Shown here: piece by piece, positions 1 to 8,472 of the stretch
Numbering within the stretch: the stretch's first letter is position 1
How the letters are laid out: each line of letters starts with the position of its first letter
Source: Candidatus Bathyarchaeota archaeon
Lineage (GTDB): Archaea > Thermoproteota > Bathyarchaeia > 40CM-2-53-6
Assembly (NCBI GenBank): GCA_005888735.1
Contig: VBBN01000034.1
Coordinates: 29,292 to 93,291, forward strand
Direction of reading: 5' to 3'
Length of the DNA stretch: 64,000 bases
The notes under the pieces: generated by a model
What the model was told of the DNA's origin: nothing
Database searches by the model: none
The model's input: the letters and a program-made list of their open reading frames with translations, nothing else
Position numbers and translations under genes: made by a program

Positions 1-1050
1 GAGGTCCTCGATCACTTTTTCGGGCTCCATATGCCCATATGTCTCCATCTCTTGCTTGAAGGCGTCTCCTCCGATTCCGTCTTCGAGAGATGCCACTAAG
101 ATGACGGTGCTTTTTGGCTGGTGGTTTGGAATTGCTAGGTTTGAGGCGAAGGCTGCGGCTTTGAGTGCCTGGTAGAGGTTTCGTCCAGTGGGCCCGTCTG
201 CTACTGTGAGCACCAACGGGGAGGGTGTTGCGGTTGCTGCGTGTGCACGTCTGGAGAAGTTTTCGGCTAATTGCTGGTGCGCGGTGTTGGGGTCGCCGTA
301 TGATGCTTTGACCATGCTTCCGTCCTGGTTGAGGACGAAGTCGAGGATTCGATGCTCGATCTTCATGAATTCCTTGAGGACCGCGGGAACCTCGTTCATG
401 TCTTCCCTTAGAGGGTTGCCCTTGATTGCGAGCTCCCGGCAGCTGGGGTTGCCGATGACCATGCCGTGGTTGGTCGTGATGGTCTTGAGCCCGGAGCATC
501 CGGGAAGAAGGGCCTTAGCCCCGCCTTCGTAGCCAGCGAAGTAGTGAGGCTGCACGTTCAGGGTTGAGATTAGCAAGTCGCGGTCGAACAGTTCCTTATT
601 GAGCTCGACGGGCGTGTTTCTGCTTGTGACGCCTATCCATTCATACTTGCTCGTTGGGTTCTTTGTGGCGCTTACCCGGATGCTTTTCTGGTATCGTTTG
701 TAGAGGTCTTCGCCGAGGACTTTCTTGATGAAGTCGGGGTCTGAGGGAACATGTGTTCCTCCCGCGAATATGATCTTGATGTCGTCTGTCTTTGGCTCAA
801 TCGTGTTGATGAGGTGTGGTATGTAGGGTGAGTATTTTCGGGTGTAGTCGCTGATGATTATGGCTGGGCTCCAGCATTTCTCCCTGTCGAACGGTTTTGC
901 CCCTACAGGGTTGGCTAAAGCTTCTTTGAAGGCTAGGTCTAAGGGTTTGGTTGGGAGGGGGTTTGGCTGGACCCATCTTATCCTCTCAGGTGTGAGAATG
1001 CTCGTGCCGCCGTATTGGTCGAGAACCGAGAGGGTCACCGTCGCGGTCAA
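1..1050 (-). CDS. LarA-like nickel-pincer racemase N-terminal domain protein (DUF2088), partial
   Basis: This frame stays open to the left edge, so it is absent from the ORF track; I translated it from the reverse complement. The protein has the lactate racemase (LarA, PF09861) pattern: a 'SDYTRKYSP' strand, 'FAGGTHVPS' matching the LarA GTH(R)P histidine region, and 'HYFAGYEGGAKALLPG', matching the conserved H..GysGGpK.lLPG segment whose lysine carries the nickel-pincer nucleotide in characterised LarA. LarA interconverts D- and L-lactate; many DUF2088 proteins act on other 2-hydroxy acids, so the substrate is unknown. About 350 residues are present and the C-terminal end lies outside the window. 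I chose TTG at 1050 because the frame has no ATG and a GTG soon after would lose the first strand. No larB, larC or larE lies next to it within the window. Confidence 0.8.
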   Translation of the reverse strand, partial: MTATVTLSVLDQYGGTSILTPERIRWVQPNPLPTKPLDLAFKEALANPVGAKPFDREKCWSPAIIISDYTRKYSPYIPHLINTIEPKTDDIKIIFAGGTHVPSDPDFIKKVLGEDLYKRYQKSIRVSATKNPTSKYEWIGVTSRNTPVELNKELFDRDLLISTLNVQPHYFAGYEGGAKALLPGCSGLKTITTNHGMVIGNPSCRELAIKGNPLREDMNEVPAVLKEFMKIEHRILDFVLNQDGSMVKASYGDPNTAHQQLAENFSRRAHAATATPSPLVLTVADGPTGRNLYQALKAAAFASNLAIPNHQPKSTVILVASLEDGIGGDAFKQEMETYGHMEPEKVIEDL

Positions 1051-1160
1051 AGCTCGACACCTGACATATCTCGTTGGAGCTGATTTAAGGGTTATACGAA
1101 ATCGTGCTTAGATTGGATTTTTGCGGCCGGGTCTTGGCTGTAAAAAGAAAGAATCCGCCC

Positions 1161-1541
1161 TTACTGGTTGGGCGGATTGTAGGATCGGCCCGAGGTTTGG
1201 GTTTGGGTTTTGGTAGTGGTCTTGAAGCTGTATCCTAGGAACCCGCCGATAAGCCCGAGTATCAATCCGATGAAGTTTAGGGATATCAGCGAGAAGACTA
1301 GGGCTAGTATTGACCCGAGTTTTCTCTGGGCCGCGTTGTTGTAGAGCAGCCATGAACCGGCTATGATGAGGAGGCCTGCGAAGGCTCCCCAGAGTTGTAC
1401 CATTGACTGCATTGCGGGGTCGGTGAGTAGGAAGATTGGTGTGCTGTTCGGTAGCACGAACGCGAGCACTATTGTCAAGATGCCTGCGATGACTGACAGC
1501 GCGAAGGCTGCTGTTGGCTTTGCCTCAACACTTACTGCCAA
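1161..1541 (-). CDS. Small four-helix membrane protein
   Basis: This 126-residue protein has four hydrophobic segments: 'AAFALSVIAGILTIVLAFVL' near the N-terminus, 'WGAFAGLLIIAGSWLL', 'LGSILALVFSLISLNFIGL' and 'ILGLIGGFLGYSF'. It ends in a polar Thr/Gln tail. The pattern resembles small DUF4064/DUF6114-type archaeal and bacterial membrane proteins, but I cannot name the family. The start is TTG at 1541. It lies about 110 bases before the racemase on the same strand, so co-transcription is possible. Function is unknown. Confidence 0.65.
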   Translation of the reverse strand: MAVSVEAKPTAAFALSVIAGILTIVLAFVLPNSTPIFLLTDPAMQSMVQLWGAFAGLLIIAGSWLLYNNAAQRKLGSILALVFSLISLNFIGLILGLIGGFLGYSFKTTTKTQTQTSGRSYNPPNQ

Positions 1542-1960
1542 GGCTCATCGAACACACATACATGGGCACGTGGCCTATCAAGAAACTGTAACCGGGGCGG
1601 GTGTTGACTTGAGTTGAGCCCCATAGATGATGCATAGTATTAGCAATGTTGGATTCCTCTCTCTCACGTCTCAAATGGCCGCGTCCGCACCCGGTCGTTT
1701 TTCTAGGGTCGTTTTTCTGTCTGGCGGGGAGAATAGGCGATTTTTCTCTGATAGGGCGTGAAATGGGCGAGTCTCGGAATTTTGAGGTATTGGGATCGTT
1801 GGTACTTTCGTTCGGGCCCTCATGGCGGGCGTTGATGGTCGGTGACAGATTGGGATTCAGGGCTTGTTCTGGGCGATTCACGTTGAAGATGGGGGAGAGT
1901 TCTTGAACGGTGATTTGGGATTTGTAGGATTGTCGACTACTGTGAGCCTGCCCTGTATGA
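1542..1960. other. Gap with no recognisable gene
   Basis: The two overlapping ORFs here (1646-1906 plus and 1525-1881 minus) are mirror images of each other. They show polar, low-information translations with no family motif, so I treat the stretch as intergenic. Confidence 0.5.
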
Positions 1961-1970
1961 TTTATTTATA
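1961..1970 (+). promoter_or_regulatory. TATA box for the small membrane protein gene
   Basis: TTTATTTATA is an archaeal TATA-like element. Initiation would be expected about 25 bases downstream, near 1990, shortly before the candidate starts at 2004 (TTG) and 2031 (ATG). Confidence 0.5.
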
Positions 1971-2030
1971 GACCGGGTTTTCACGTGAGATGAATCTCTA
2001 GAATTGCTGAAACCGGAGGATGCGAAGAAG

Positions 2031-2198
2031 ATGGATAAGTTTGCCAAGAATTTCTGGACGGAAGTCGTCATCATGCTAGTCTGGATCCTGTTCACTACGG
2101 CCGCCTTCCTTCGATATTCGAATCCTAATCTTCTGTTCGCGAGCGCTTTAGGGTTCACTTTCTACGTGGCGGCCAATATCGTTCTGTCGAGCCGCTAG
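2031..2198 (+). CDS. Small two-helix membrane protein
   Basis: This is a 55-residue protein (64 if the TTG at 2004 is used). It has two transmembrane segments, 'VVIMLVWILFTTAAFL' and 'LLFASALGFTFYVAANIVL', separated by a short polar loop. I prefer ATG 2031 because GGAGGA lies about ten bases upstream and could act as a Shine-Dalgarno site. The 3' end overlaps the convergent gene by four bases. No family is recognisable; it could be a membrane-complex subunit or a stand-alone small membrane protein. Confidence 0.55.
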   Translation: MDKFAKNFWTEVVIMLVWILFTTAAFLRYSNPNLLFASALGFTFYVAANIVLSSR

Positions 2199-2761
2199 TT
2201 CTGCGCCTGTGTGGCACGCCGTCTCGCGCGTCGCCTGCGGATGATTCTCTTCTTCTCCTCCTTCGAGAGCCGTTGTCTCATCGTCGCCCAGAGCCTCCGT
2301 ACCTCTCCTGCGTAGGTGGAGGATGGGCCGTGGATGTGGCGGTTGCCGAACACGGTGAAGAGGAGTCCTCCCCAAGCAACCCAGAGCACTGGTCCAGCGG
2401 CTGAGAGGAGGATCGGTACGCGTAGCAGGAGGTCTGAGAAGCCCAGTGTTGCCCCTATGCCGACCAGCTCCTTACCGGAGCGAAGATGGTTCTTGAGGCA
2501 GAGGAATCCTCCTAGGAGTACTGCGGGTCCGCTTGCACCTGTCAACACGGACATTGCGAACGCTAGGGCTGCGAAGATTGACAGCTCTGCCCCGTTGTTG
2601 GATAAGGTGTTGAAGAGGGTGTACCAGCCGTTGGTTCCCTGCTCGGGGAGCACTTTCGAGGAGACTAGTTGGACGAGTGCGAGTATTTGGACGGTTGTTA
2701 GGATGCTTCCTCCTATGATTGCTAGTGTGCTAGAGTAGCGATTGTCTATGTTGACTAGCAC
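2195..2761 (-). CDS. Multi-pass membrane protein with basic C-terminal tail
   Basis: The 188-residue product has four to five hydrophobic segments, including 'TLAIIGGSILTTVQILALV', 'AELSIFAALAFAMSVLTG' and 'GPVLWVAWGGLLFTVFG'. It finishes with a strongly basic run ('KEEKKRIIRRRRARRRAT') that should sit on the cytoplasmic side. The start is GTG. I do not recognise a family. It converges on the small membrane protein gene with a four-base overlap of coding ends, which argues that both are real genes in a compact genome. Confidence 0.65.
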   Translation of the reverse strand: MLVNIDNRYSSTLAIIGGSILTTVQILALVQLVSSKVLPEQGTNGWYTLFNTLSNNGAELSIFAALAFAMSVLTGASGPAVLLGGFLCLKNHLRSGKELVGIGATLGFSDLLLRVPILLSAAGPVLWVAWGGLLFTVFGNRHIHGPSSTYAGEVRRLWATMRQRLSKEEKKRIIRRRRARRRATQAQN

Positions 2762-2851
2762 TGCGGAGGAGCCTTCTCAGATTCGGATGAAAGCTGAGTC
2801 GTAAAAGGGTACGGATACCGGGCGTTAATGGCTTCGGAACAATTCGGTCTG

Positions 2852-3436
2852 CTAGAGCTTGACTTGGAAGGGGGCGGGGAGGGACGAATCGATTACTGCG
2901 TCGATATTCTTTCTTACAGTGTTCAGGTCGATTCCCTGATAGCTGGCTCGTGTGCCTAGTTTCTGCTTCGCCTTTTTTAGCATGGCTATAGATCGTTCGG
3001 TTCTGTTTCGTTGTGCGTGAACGAAAGCGGCGGCTGTCAAGATTAGTCCTTGGATGATGTCTCGTTCTTCTCCCTCTGCGGGATGCCAGATTTGTTCTAG
3101 GACCTCGTGGCATTCCCAGAACCGCTCTTCGTTGAAGAGCGAGATTCCTTCTTTGAGGATCTCGAGCCTGTCTCCCGGAACCGGTGCTTTGTCGAGTAGT
3201 TTGAGGGTGATGATTCGTTCGAAATTCTTCTCGAGTGCTGCCTTGGACTTGTTGAGCGCCGGGCTGTTCTCGGCGAAGAGGTCGAACTCGACGGCTCGGC
3301 TGCTGATTCGGAGGTGCCCAATGGCCTCTTTAGCGCCTAGGACCTCCCGGACCTGTTTTGCGAAGCTCGAGGCATCTTTCGGAGTGTACTTCTGCTTGTT
3401 CTCTAATCGCACCAAATAGCGTGCCAAATTGTTCAT
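2852..3436 (-). CDS. DUF309 domain protein
   Basis: The C-terminal half carries the DUF309 (PF03745) signature: 'LFNEERFWECHEVLEQIW' followed by 'EGEERDIIQGLILTAAAFVH' and a final 'LKKAKQKL' helix. The family is a small all-helical fold with conserved His/Glu residues, found in bacteria and archaea, with no established biochemical role. The N-terminal 90 residues are an extension without a known domain. The start is an ATG at 3436. It is followed nine bases upstream on the same strand by the aldo/keto reductase gene, so the two are probably one transcript with the reductase first. Confidence 0.85.
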   Translation of the reverse strand: MNNLARYLVRLENKQKYTPKDASSFAKQVREVLGAKEAIGHLRISSRAVEFDLFAENSPALNKSKAALEKNFERIITLKLLDKAPVPGDRLEILKEGISLFNEERFWECHEVLEQIWHPAEGEERDIIQGLILTAAAFVHAQRNRTERSIAMLKKAKQKLGTRASYQGIDLNTVRKNIDAVIDSSLPAPFQVKL

Positions 3437-3445
3437 TCTCTCTTG

Positions 3446-4390
3446 TTATTCGAAGCTGCTTTCCCTGAGGTGTCTTATCCTCATGAGGTCTTCCCCTGTC
3501 AGGGGCGGAAGCTCGGAGGCTTGAAGGTTCTCCTGGACCTGTTCAGGCGTCTTCGCTCCAGGGATCGTGGTTGAGACGTCTGGATTGTCGAGTGCGAAGC
3601 GAATGGCTGCTTGAGCTAGGGTCCGGCCTCTGTGTTCTAGGAATCTGAGCTTCTCCGCTGCCTGAGCCATGCCAGCGATGTACTTTCTGGGAAAGTTGTG
3701 ACGAATGTCACCCTCTGGGAAGGTCTCTTCGGGTTTGAGTTTGCCTGTAAGGAAGCCGTTAGCCAGGGGTTCTCGTGCGATGATGGCAACCTTGTTCGCT
3801 TTAGCCAATCCGAACAGCTCGTTCTTGGCTTCTTGTCGGAGGATGTTGTAGACGACTTGTATTGTGCTTGGACGTCCGGATTTCATTGCGAGTATTCCTT
3901 CGGCTGGGTCGTGGATGCTGATTCCGTAGTGGTGTATTTTCTTGGTCTTCTTGAGATCGTCGAGGAATTGGAAGAGGCGGGGGTTCTTGATGAGATGGCT
4001 GGGAGGGTTGTGGAGTTGATAGAGGTCTACGTGGTCTGTTTGGAGCCTGTCCAGGCTTTTTTGGAGTGCGAAGAGAATGTATTCGAGTGTGAAGTTCATT
4101 CGAGGCGCGCCGTGGTAGAAGTCGCCCCCGACCTTTGTTGCGATGACGACTTCGTCGCGTCGTCCTGCCAGTGCTTTGCCTAGGATTTCTTCGCTGTGGC
4201 CGTGCCCGTAGGCGTCTGCTGTGTCGAAGAAGGTGCAGCCTAGGTCGAGGGCCTTCTTGACGGCTTCGAGTGATGATTTGTCGTCGGTTGGTCCGTAACT
4301 GTTACCGTGAGCGTTTCCACCTATCGCCCAGGCTCCGAACCCGACCTCGCTAACCTTGACACCGGTCTTTCCCAGGACCCGGTACTTCAT
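3446..4390 (-). CDS. Aldo/keto reductase
   Basis: This full-length 314-residue (beta/alpha)8 NAD(P)H-dependent oxidoreductase has the AKR catalytic tetrad: Asp56 and Tyr61 in 'FFDTADAYGHGHSEE', Lys86 in 'VIATKVGG' and His127 in 'VDLYQLHNPP'. The N-terminal 'GFGAWAIGGN' is also typical. Members reduce aldehydes or ketones, or oxidise the alcohols; this subgroup resembles general-stress (YhdN/IolS-like) reductases, and the substrate cannot be read from the sequence. It appears to be the first gene of a short operon with the DUF309 gene. It is well conserved, with no sign of damage. Confidence 0.93.
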   Translation of the reverse strand: MKYRVLGKTGVKVSEVGFGAWAIGGNAHGNSYGPTDDKSSLEAVKKALDLGCTFFDTADAYGHGHSEEILGKALAGRRDEVVIATKVGGDFYHGAPRMNFTLEYILFALQKSLDRLQTDHVDLYQLHNPPSHLIKNPRLFQFLDDLKKTKKIHHYGISIHDPAEGILAMKSGRPSTIQVVYNILRQEAKNELFGLAKANKVAIIAREPLANGFLTGKLKPEETFPEGDIRHNFPRKYIAGMAQAAEKLRFLEHRGRTLAQAAIRFALDNPDVSTTIPGAKTPEQVQENLQASELPPLTGEDLMRIRHLRESSFE

Positions 4391-4482
4391 CAGTGGTTTC
4401 GAAGGGAATTGTCTCTCGCTACTACATTTAGCCTCCTAGACTAAGGACGTCTCGGGGGCGACACACCCTGGAGATGTGGGTG

Positions 4483-7323
4483 TTAGTGTATCTGGATGTT
4501 TCCGCCTTGGAGCGTTCCTGATTTTGAGTATCCTGTTCCGAGTTGAATGGAAAACGTATCTTGGCCTGCACCTGGCTCCGCTTTGTCTTGGACTGCGATC
4601 GTGAATGTCGTGGCGAAGCCGTTCGTTGTGCCTGTACCTGTAATCGTGGCGGTGTTCCCCTTGAAGTTGGCCGAGGTTATAAGATTGGTTATGAAGTCGA
4701 CTCCGCTTGTAGAATCCTTGTATGCGGCCTTTCCACTTACCCGTCCGGAGGAGCTGACCTTTACTTCGATGCTGAAGCCTCCGCGGTCCTGTTGTGGGTC
4801 GACGAAAATGTAGCCTCCGCCAGTGACTTTGCATGTGGTGCCTAGCGGACAGTTGCTGGGTGTTTTGGTCATGCCGACGACATAGTCGAAGACTCGTGTG
4901 GCGTCGGCGTCCATCATTATTGGGTTGCCGCCGGTGAACCCGAAGGTGAGGGTTGTGACACTGTAGAGCTTGTCCCCGGTGATGGGGCTGCCGATGTTAG
5001 ACAGTAGCGCGGTTATTGTGATCGTATTGGTGGCGGCGTTGATGGTGCCGGTCGCCGGTTGCTCGGCTGGGTAGACGATGATCTTGCAGTTCTGTGGTGT
5101 GGTTGTGACGCAGCCGCTACCTCGAGGTAATCCAGTCGGGTTGGAGGTGGCGGATGTTCCTGTTCCTGCGAAGAACACCGGTGGCTGGCCGCCGGTGGAG
5201 TTGGCGCCGAGGTAGAATATCCGGTAGCTTTCTTCTCCGTTGTCCCCGGTGGTGTTGAACTGCCAACGTGTGAGCCAGAGTATGCCAGTTGCCCCTGTGG
5301 GCGGTGTGAGGGAGGCGAGGTTGTTCAGTTTCATGGTGACTGTGAGGTGGGAGGTGTCGGGCTGGGAGAGCTGGGTGGAGAGTAGGTCGAGGCTGAGCTG
5401 GTTGGCGCCTGCGCCGAGCGGTGAGAAGTGAGGGAGCTGAGCGTCGCCGGCGGGGTCTGTTACTGTGGCTATGCTGGGATTATTGGAGGTGAGAGTTGTT
5501 CCGTAGGCGGAGGGTCCTGCTACTTGTGTTAGCTCGAAGAGGCTTGCCCCGTGGTGCTGGTTTGTCAGGTCGTTGACTACTATGCGGGCTGCTCCGTTGC
5601 TGTCGATGGCTAGAGTGAAGAAGTCGGCCAGAGTCCTGTCTCCCATGGAGGTTGTGCGGCCTAGGCCTCCGGTGCATATCTGGCCGTAGTCTGTGGGGTG
5701 CTCGCTGGCTTTAACCTGGTATATGATGGGAGTGGTGGTGGTTGCTCCGGTTACCTGGACGAGGTAGACGAACCACTTGATCGCTGTCGCTGCTTGGCGG
5801 TTGATGAGCCAGCTGGGAAAGCTGTTCGGGTCCCCGGGGGAGGCGGTCCCGTAGAATGCGCTGTCGACTATTCCTGGGGCTCCTCTGATGGCCCAGGGCA
5901 TAACGTTGCTGTTGGCCGGGTCGCCGTTGACTTGGACGGGCGTGGTCCAGGTGGTTCCCTGGTTTATGGAGGAGCTGAGGTAGACGTTGTTATTCGCGGT
6001 ATCTACCCAGACGGCGTAGAGGTTCCCAGCGGAATCTGTTGCCACATCAGAGAATAAGCGTCCGAGTCCTATTGAGCCACCAGGGCTTGTTGGAGCGTTT
6101 ACCTCGGTAAATACTAGGCCTGTTCTCTGGTCTGGGGCGACTGATGCTTTCCATATCCTTTCATGGTCGGGCCTGTTGCAGGGCAAGTAGAGGACCCTGT
6201 TTACCGGGTCGAAAAGTAGCCTTCCGCAACGGCCATCTGTTGTGATGCTGCCGGTCGTGGTTGCGGCTGCGTTCTGGTAGATCACTCCGCCGACTGGATC
6301 TGTAGGTCCTGTGGAGCCAGGTGAGGAGTAGATTTGCCAGCCGAAGGCTTGCTGGTTGAAGACGAGGAAGACCGTGTTGTCGTTGGCGCTAGACGTGAGG
6401 CCATTGTCGATTGCTAGCCACTGCCGGTCGTCGGCAGGCTGCCCTGTGACTGGGTTCGCTCTCCAAGTGTTGCCGCCATCGTTGGTGACTGCGACGCTTA
6501 CGGCTGCCAGTCCTTCAAGGTCTGCGAAATAGGCGTTTCCTATGTCATCTGTTATTATGTCCGTGTCCCCGCCTCCTGACGCGGCCGGGTTCGGCCTCAA
6601 GCCGTTAGGCGAAACGATGTGGAAGGTGTCTCCGTTGTCGGTGGATTTTGCGACGAAACCTTGGGCGGTGCTGAAACCCCAGGGGCCTGTTTCCCATATG
6701 TTGCCGTACTTGTCGATGTGGTTCAAGGGCTCTCCTTCGGTTCGTTGTGGGTCGATGATTGTGTGGGGTCCGAAGGCTATTCCTCCGGTTGGGAATTGTG
6801 GGTTGACGACTGATCCGCCGCTTGTGTAGGCTAGGGTGGCGGAGCCTGTGTAGTCTGAGGCGATGACTAGGAAGGGTGCTGTTCGGACTTCATACATGCC
6901 TGGCATCGGGCTTTGGAGGACGACCTGTTCCGATGTGGTTCCTCCCTGGTTAGAATGGCCTACTTGCAGGCCATCGCTTTGCCGGTAGATGTAAAGGTCG
7001 AAGTCGTTGCTCGAGCTTACCCAATTGATTGTGATGGTGACGGTTCCAGTGTTGAGCTGCCAGAAGTTGCTGGCCAGATTGAGATTGATAATGAAATGGT
7101 CGCAGAGCAGATTGAGAGGATCAGCGGAAGGAGGGCACGTAGCCGGGTCCCCGTTGACGCCGAACGCGTAGGTTGCTCCCTGCCAGTTTAGGGAGAGGTT
7201 CCCAGTGGAGAGAGTGCCGCTAGAAGGGTTGGCGGCTTCGGAGCGTTGGGCTAGTATTCCGCTTCCTGATAGAAGGATAGCGGCTAACAGAAAGGTTACC
7301 CTAGCGGTTGTTCTAAGGGAAAT
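4483..7323 (-). CDS. Large secreted sialidase/BNR-like beta-propeller protein (propeller 1)
   Basis: The ORF track begins at 6906, but the same frame continues upstream and encodes a clear signal peptide ('TARVTFLLAAILLSGSGILA') and about 100 more residues. The extended frame has no ATG, GTG or TTG: an in-frame TAG lies just beyond, and the best candidate start is ATT at 7323. The mature protein starts with a beta-sandwich-like region ('TITINWVSSSNDFDLYIYR', like bacterial pre-peptidase/pro-P domains). A BNR/sialidase-like propeller follows ('STDNGDTFHIV', 'TNDGGNTWRAN', 'INQGTTWTTPVQ') with the motif 'ADDRQWLAID' shared with the other two propeller proteins in this window, then a C-terminal beta-rich region. 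It is probably exported and surface-bound or released. Enzymatic activity is unproven: no sialidase catalytic set is obvious. Confidence 0.8.
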   Translation of the reverse strand: MSLRTTARVTFLLAAILLSGSGILAQRSEAANPSSGTLSTGNLSLNWQGATYAFGVNGDPATCPPSADPLNLLCDHFIINLNLASNFWQLNTGTVTITINWVSSSNDFDLYIYRQSDGLQVGHSNQGGTTSEQVVLQSPMPGMYEVRTAPFLVIASDYTGSATLAYTSGGSVVNPQFPTGGIAFGPHTIIDPQRTEGEPLNHIDKYGNIWETGPWGFSTAQGFVAKSTDNGDTFHIVSPNGLRPNPAASGGGDTDIITDDIGNAYFADLEGLAAVSVAVTNDGGNTWRANPVTGQPADDRQWLAIDNGLTSSANDNTVFLVFNQQAFGWQIYSSPGSTGPTDPVGGVIYQNAAATTTGSITTDGRCGRLLFDPVNRVLYLPCNRPDHERIWKASVAPDQRTGLVFTEVNAPTSPGGSIGLGRLFSDVATDSAGNLYAVWVDTANNNVYLSSSINQGTTWTTPVQVNGDPANSNVMPWAIRGAPGIVDSAFYGTASPGDPNSFPSWLINRQAATAIKWFVYLVQVTGATTTTPIIYQVKASEHPTDYGQICTGGLGRTTSMGDRTLADFFTLAIDSNGAARIVVNDLTNQHHGASLFELTQVAGPSAYGTTLTSNNPSIATVTDPAGDAQLPHFSPLGAGANQLSLDLLSTQLSQPDTSHLTVTMKLNNLASLTPPTGATGILWLTRWQFNTTGDNGEESYRIFYLGANSTGGQPPVFFAGTGTSATSNPTGLPRGSGCVTTTPQNCKIIVYPAEQPATGTINAATNTITITALLSNIGSPITGDKLYSVTTLTFGFTGGNPIMMDADATRVFDYVVGMTKTPSNCPLGTTCKVTGGGYIFVDPQQDRGGFSIEVKVSSSGRVSGKAAYKDSTSGVDFITNLITSANFKGNTATITGTGTTNGFATTFTIAVQDKAEPGAGQDTFSIQLGTGYSKSGTLQGGNIQIH

Positions 7324-7370
7324 GGGGCCAACTGGACACTGGTGACCGTTGCTGGGTTGTTGTGTCTAGG

Positions 7371-7378
7371 GATAAAAC
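7371..7378 (-). promoter_or_regulatory. TATA-like element upstream of propeller 1
   Basis: On the minus strand the sequence reads GTTTTATC. A start site about 25 bases downstream would lie near 7350, leaving a leader of roughly 27 bases before the proposed ATT start at 7323. This placement supports translation starting close to 7323 rather than at the ATG at 6906. Confidence 0.4.
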
Positions 7379-7519
7379 GAAAGTTTCGCAGGGGGATATT
7401 TTCTAGGTTCGAAAAGATTTCTTCTCGATATATCACCATTTGATATATTGGGAGGCTCGATTTGTCGTGCCAGCGTTTATCGGGGTCTTGAGGCTAGACT
7501 AAGTAACGGTTAGTACCGT

Positions 7520-7870
7520 TTGAGCCAGTCTCTGCAAGAGTGGATTCTTGGGCTTCCCGGCGTTACTCAGGCTCCTCATCGTTTTGGCGGGACCGAGTTT
7601 CAGGTTCACGGTTTGGAGTTCATGCATTCCCATGGGAGCTCGTACTTGGACATCAGACTGTCCCTGGAAGACCAGGCCCGGGTCTTGAAGGAGGGACGGG
7701 CTGAGCCGCATCGATTTGCGCCTCAGGGAGGCTGGGTGACGTTTCGAATTCGCGGTGACGGGGACGTTGAGAAGGCGAAGGAGATAATCCGATTGGCGTA
7801 TGATAATGCTGAGAAGAAGATGAAGGCTCACTCGGCGAGGCGTGGCGCGGGCCAGACTTCACTGGTCTAA
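7520..7870 (+). CDS. DUF5519 (luciferase-like, PF17648) family protein
   Basis: This 116-residue protein matches the small DUF5519 fold: 'APHRFGGTEFQVHGLEFMHSH', 'SSYLDIRLSLEDQARVL', 'GRAEPHRFAPQGGWVTFRI' and a C-terminal helix 'AKEIIRLAYDNAEKK'. The Pfam name comes from weak similarity to luciferases; no enzymatic role is established for the short prokaryotic members. The start is TTG. It stands alone, between the divergent propeller gene and the convergent lamin-tail gene. Confidence 0.7.
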   Translation: MSQSLQEWILGLPGVTQAPHRFGGTEFQVHGLEFMHSHGSSYLDIRLSLEDQARVLKEGRAEPHRFAPQGGWVTFRIRGDGDVEKAKEIIRLAYDNAEKKMKAHSARRGAGQTSLV

Positions 7871-7893
7871 TACGAGCTAGAATCGAGCAGTGA

Positions 7894-8307
7894 TTATGAT
7901 TCTTTCAACGGGACGACTTGGAGAGAGTCCACCTCTTTTCCTTGATCGTCGAACAGCGTTGCAGTGTCTCCTTCATTGTTCCAGATGAATGCATGCTTTC
8001 CCCAGTATAGGTTCCACCTAGGCTGTTTTCCCTTGGTCTCCGAATCCTTGCTGCTGCCGCTGTGTAGAACGATCTGGTCTCGAGGTTTGAGGGTGATTTT
8101 CTCATCGAACGTGTATGTGTGGCGGCGTTCTCCAGTTCGGGTGTTGTCCATGATCTTCCAGCCTGCGAGCGAGACAGTGCTGTCTCCCATGTTTTCGAGA
8201 ACAATGTACTCCTGGTTCAAACTGTCGGGAGTGTCTTTTCCTTTTGGGTTGTAGTTGATGTGTTTGACGCTGACTCGTTTCAGGGTCATGTCTTGGGTGG
8301 CTTGCAC
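7894..8307 (-). CDS. Lamin-tail (LTD) domain protein
   Basis: Almost the whole 137-residue product is one lamin-tail domain (PF00932), an immunoglobulin-like beta-sandwich: 'LNQEYIVLENMGDSTVSLAGWKIMDNT', 'HTYTFDEKITLKPRDQIVLHSG' and 'AFIWNNEGDTATLFDDQGKEVDSL'. In prokaryotes this domain often accompanies secreted nucleases and surface proteins. Here it has no signal peptide and no partner domain, so it may be cytoplasmic. GTG at 8307 or ATG at codon 7 (MTLKRVSV) could be the start; the second fits the domain boundary better. Confidence 0.85.
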   Translation of the reverse strand: MQATQDMTLKRVSVKHINYNPKGKDTPDSLNQEYIVLENMGDSTVSLAGWKIMDNTRTGERRHTYTFDEKITLKPRDQIVLHSGSSKDSETKGKQPRWNLYWGKHAFIWNNEGDTATLFDDQGKEVDSLQVVPLKES

Positions 8308-8472
8308 GATTATGTTGCCTAGGTGAAATCGCGGTTATAAGTGTAGAGCGGATCAATCAACGCCAGTGTGTGTAACATTCCGCTGAGCCTCTAGGCGAGT
8401 CTGTCCTTTCGATGGCATGTTATGCTATTAGGATACCATCAGAGCCACAGAAAGAGCTTGAGGGTGTGGGTC

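Noticed and set aside
188-1111. Plus-strand ORFs at 188-532 and 854-1111
   Set aside because: They are antisense shadows of the LarA-like gene that runs off the left edge on the minus strand.
3698-4183. 161-codon plus ORF opposite the aldo/keto reductase
   Set aside because: It is fully antisense to a gene with all AKR catalytic motifs, and its translation is rich in Val/Glu/Cys as expected for a mirror frame.
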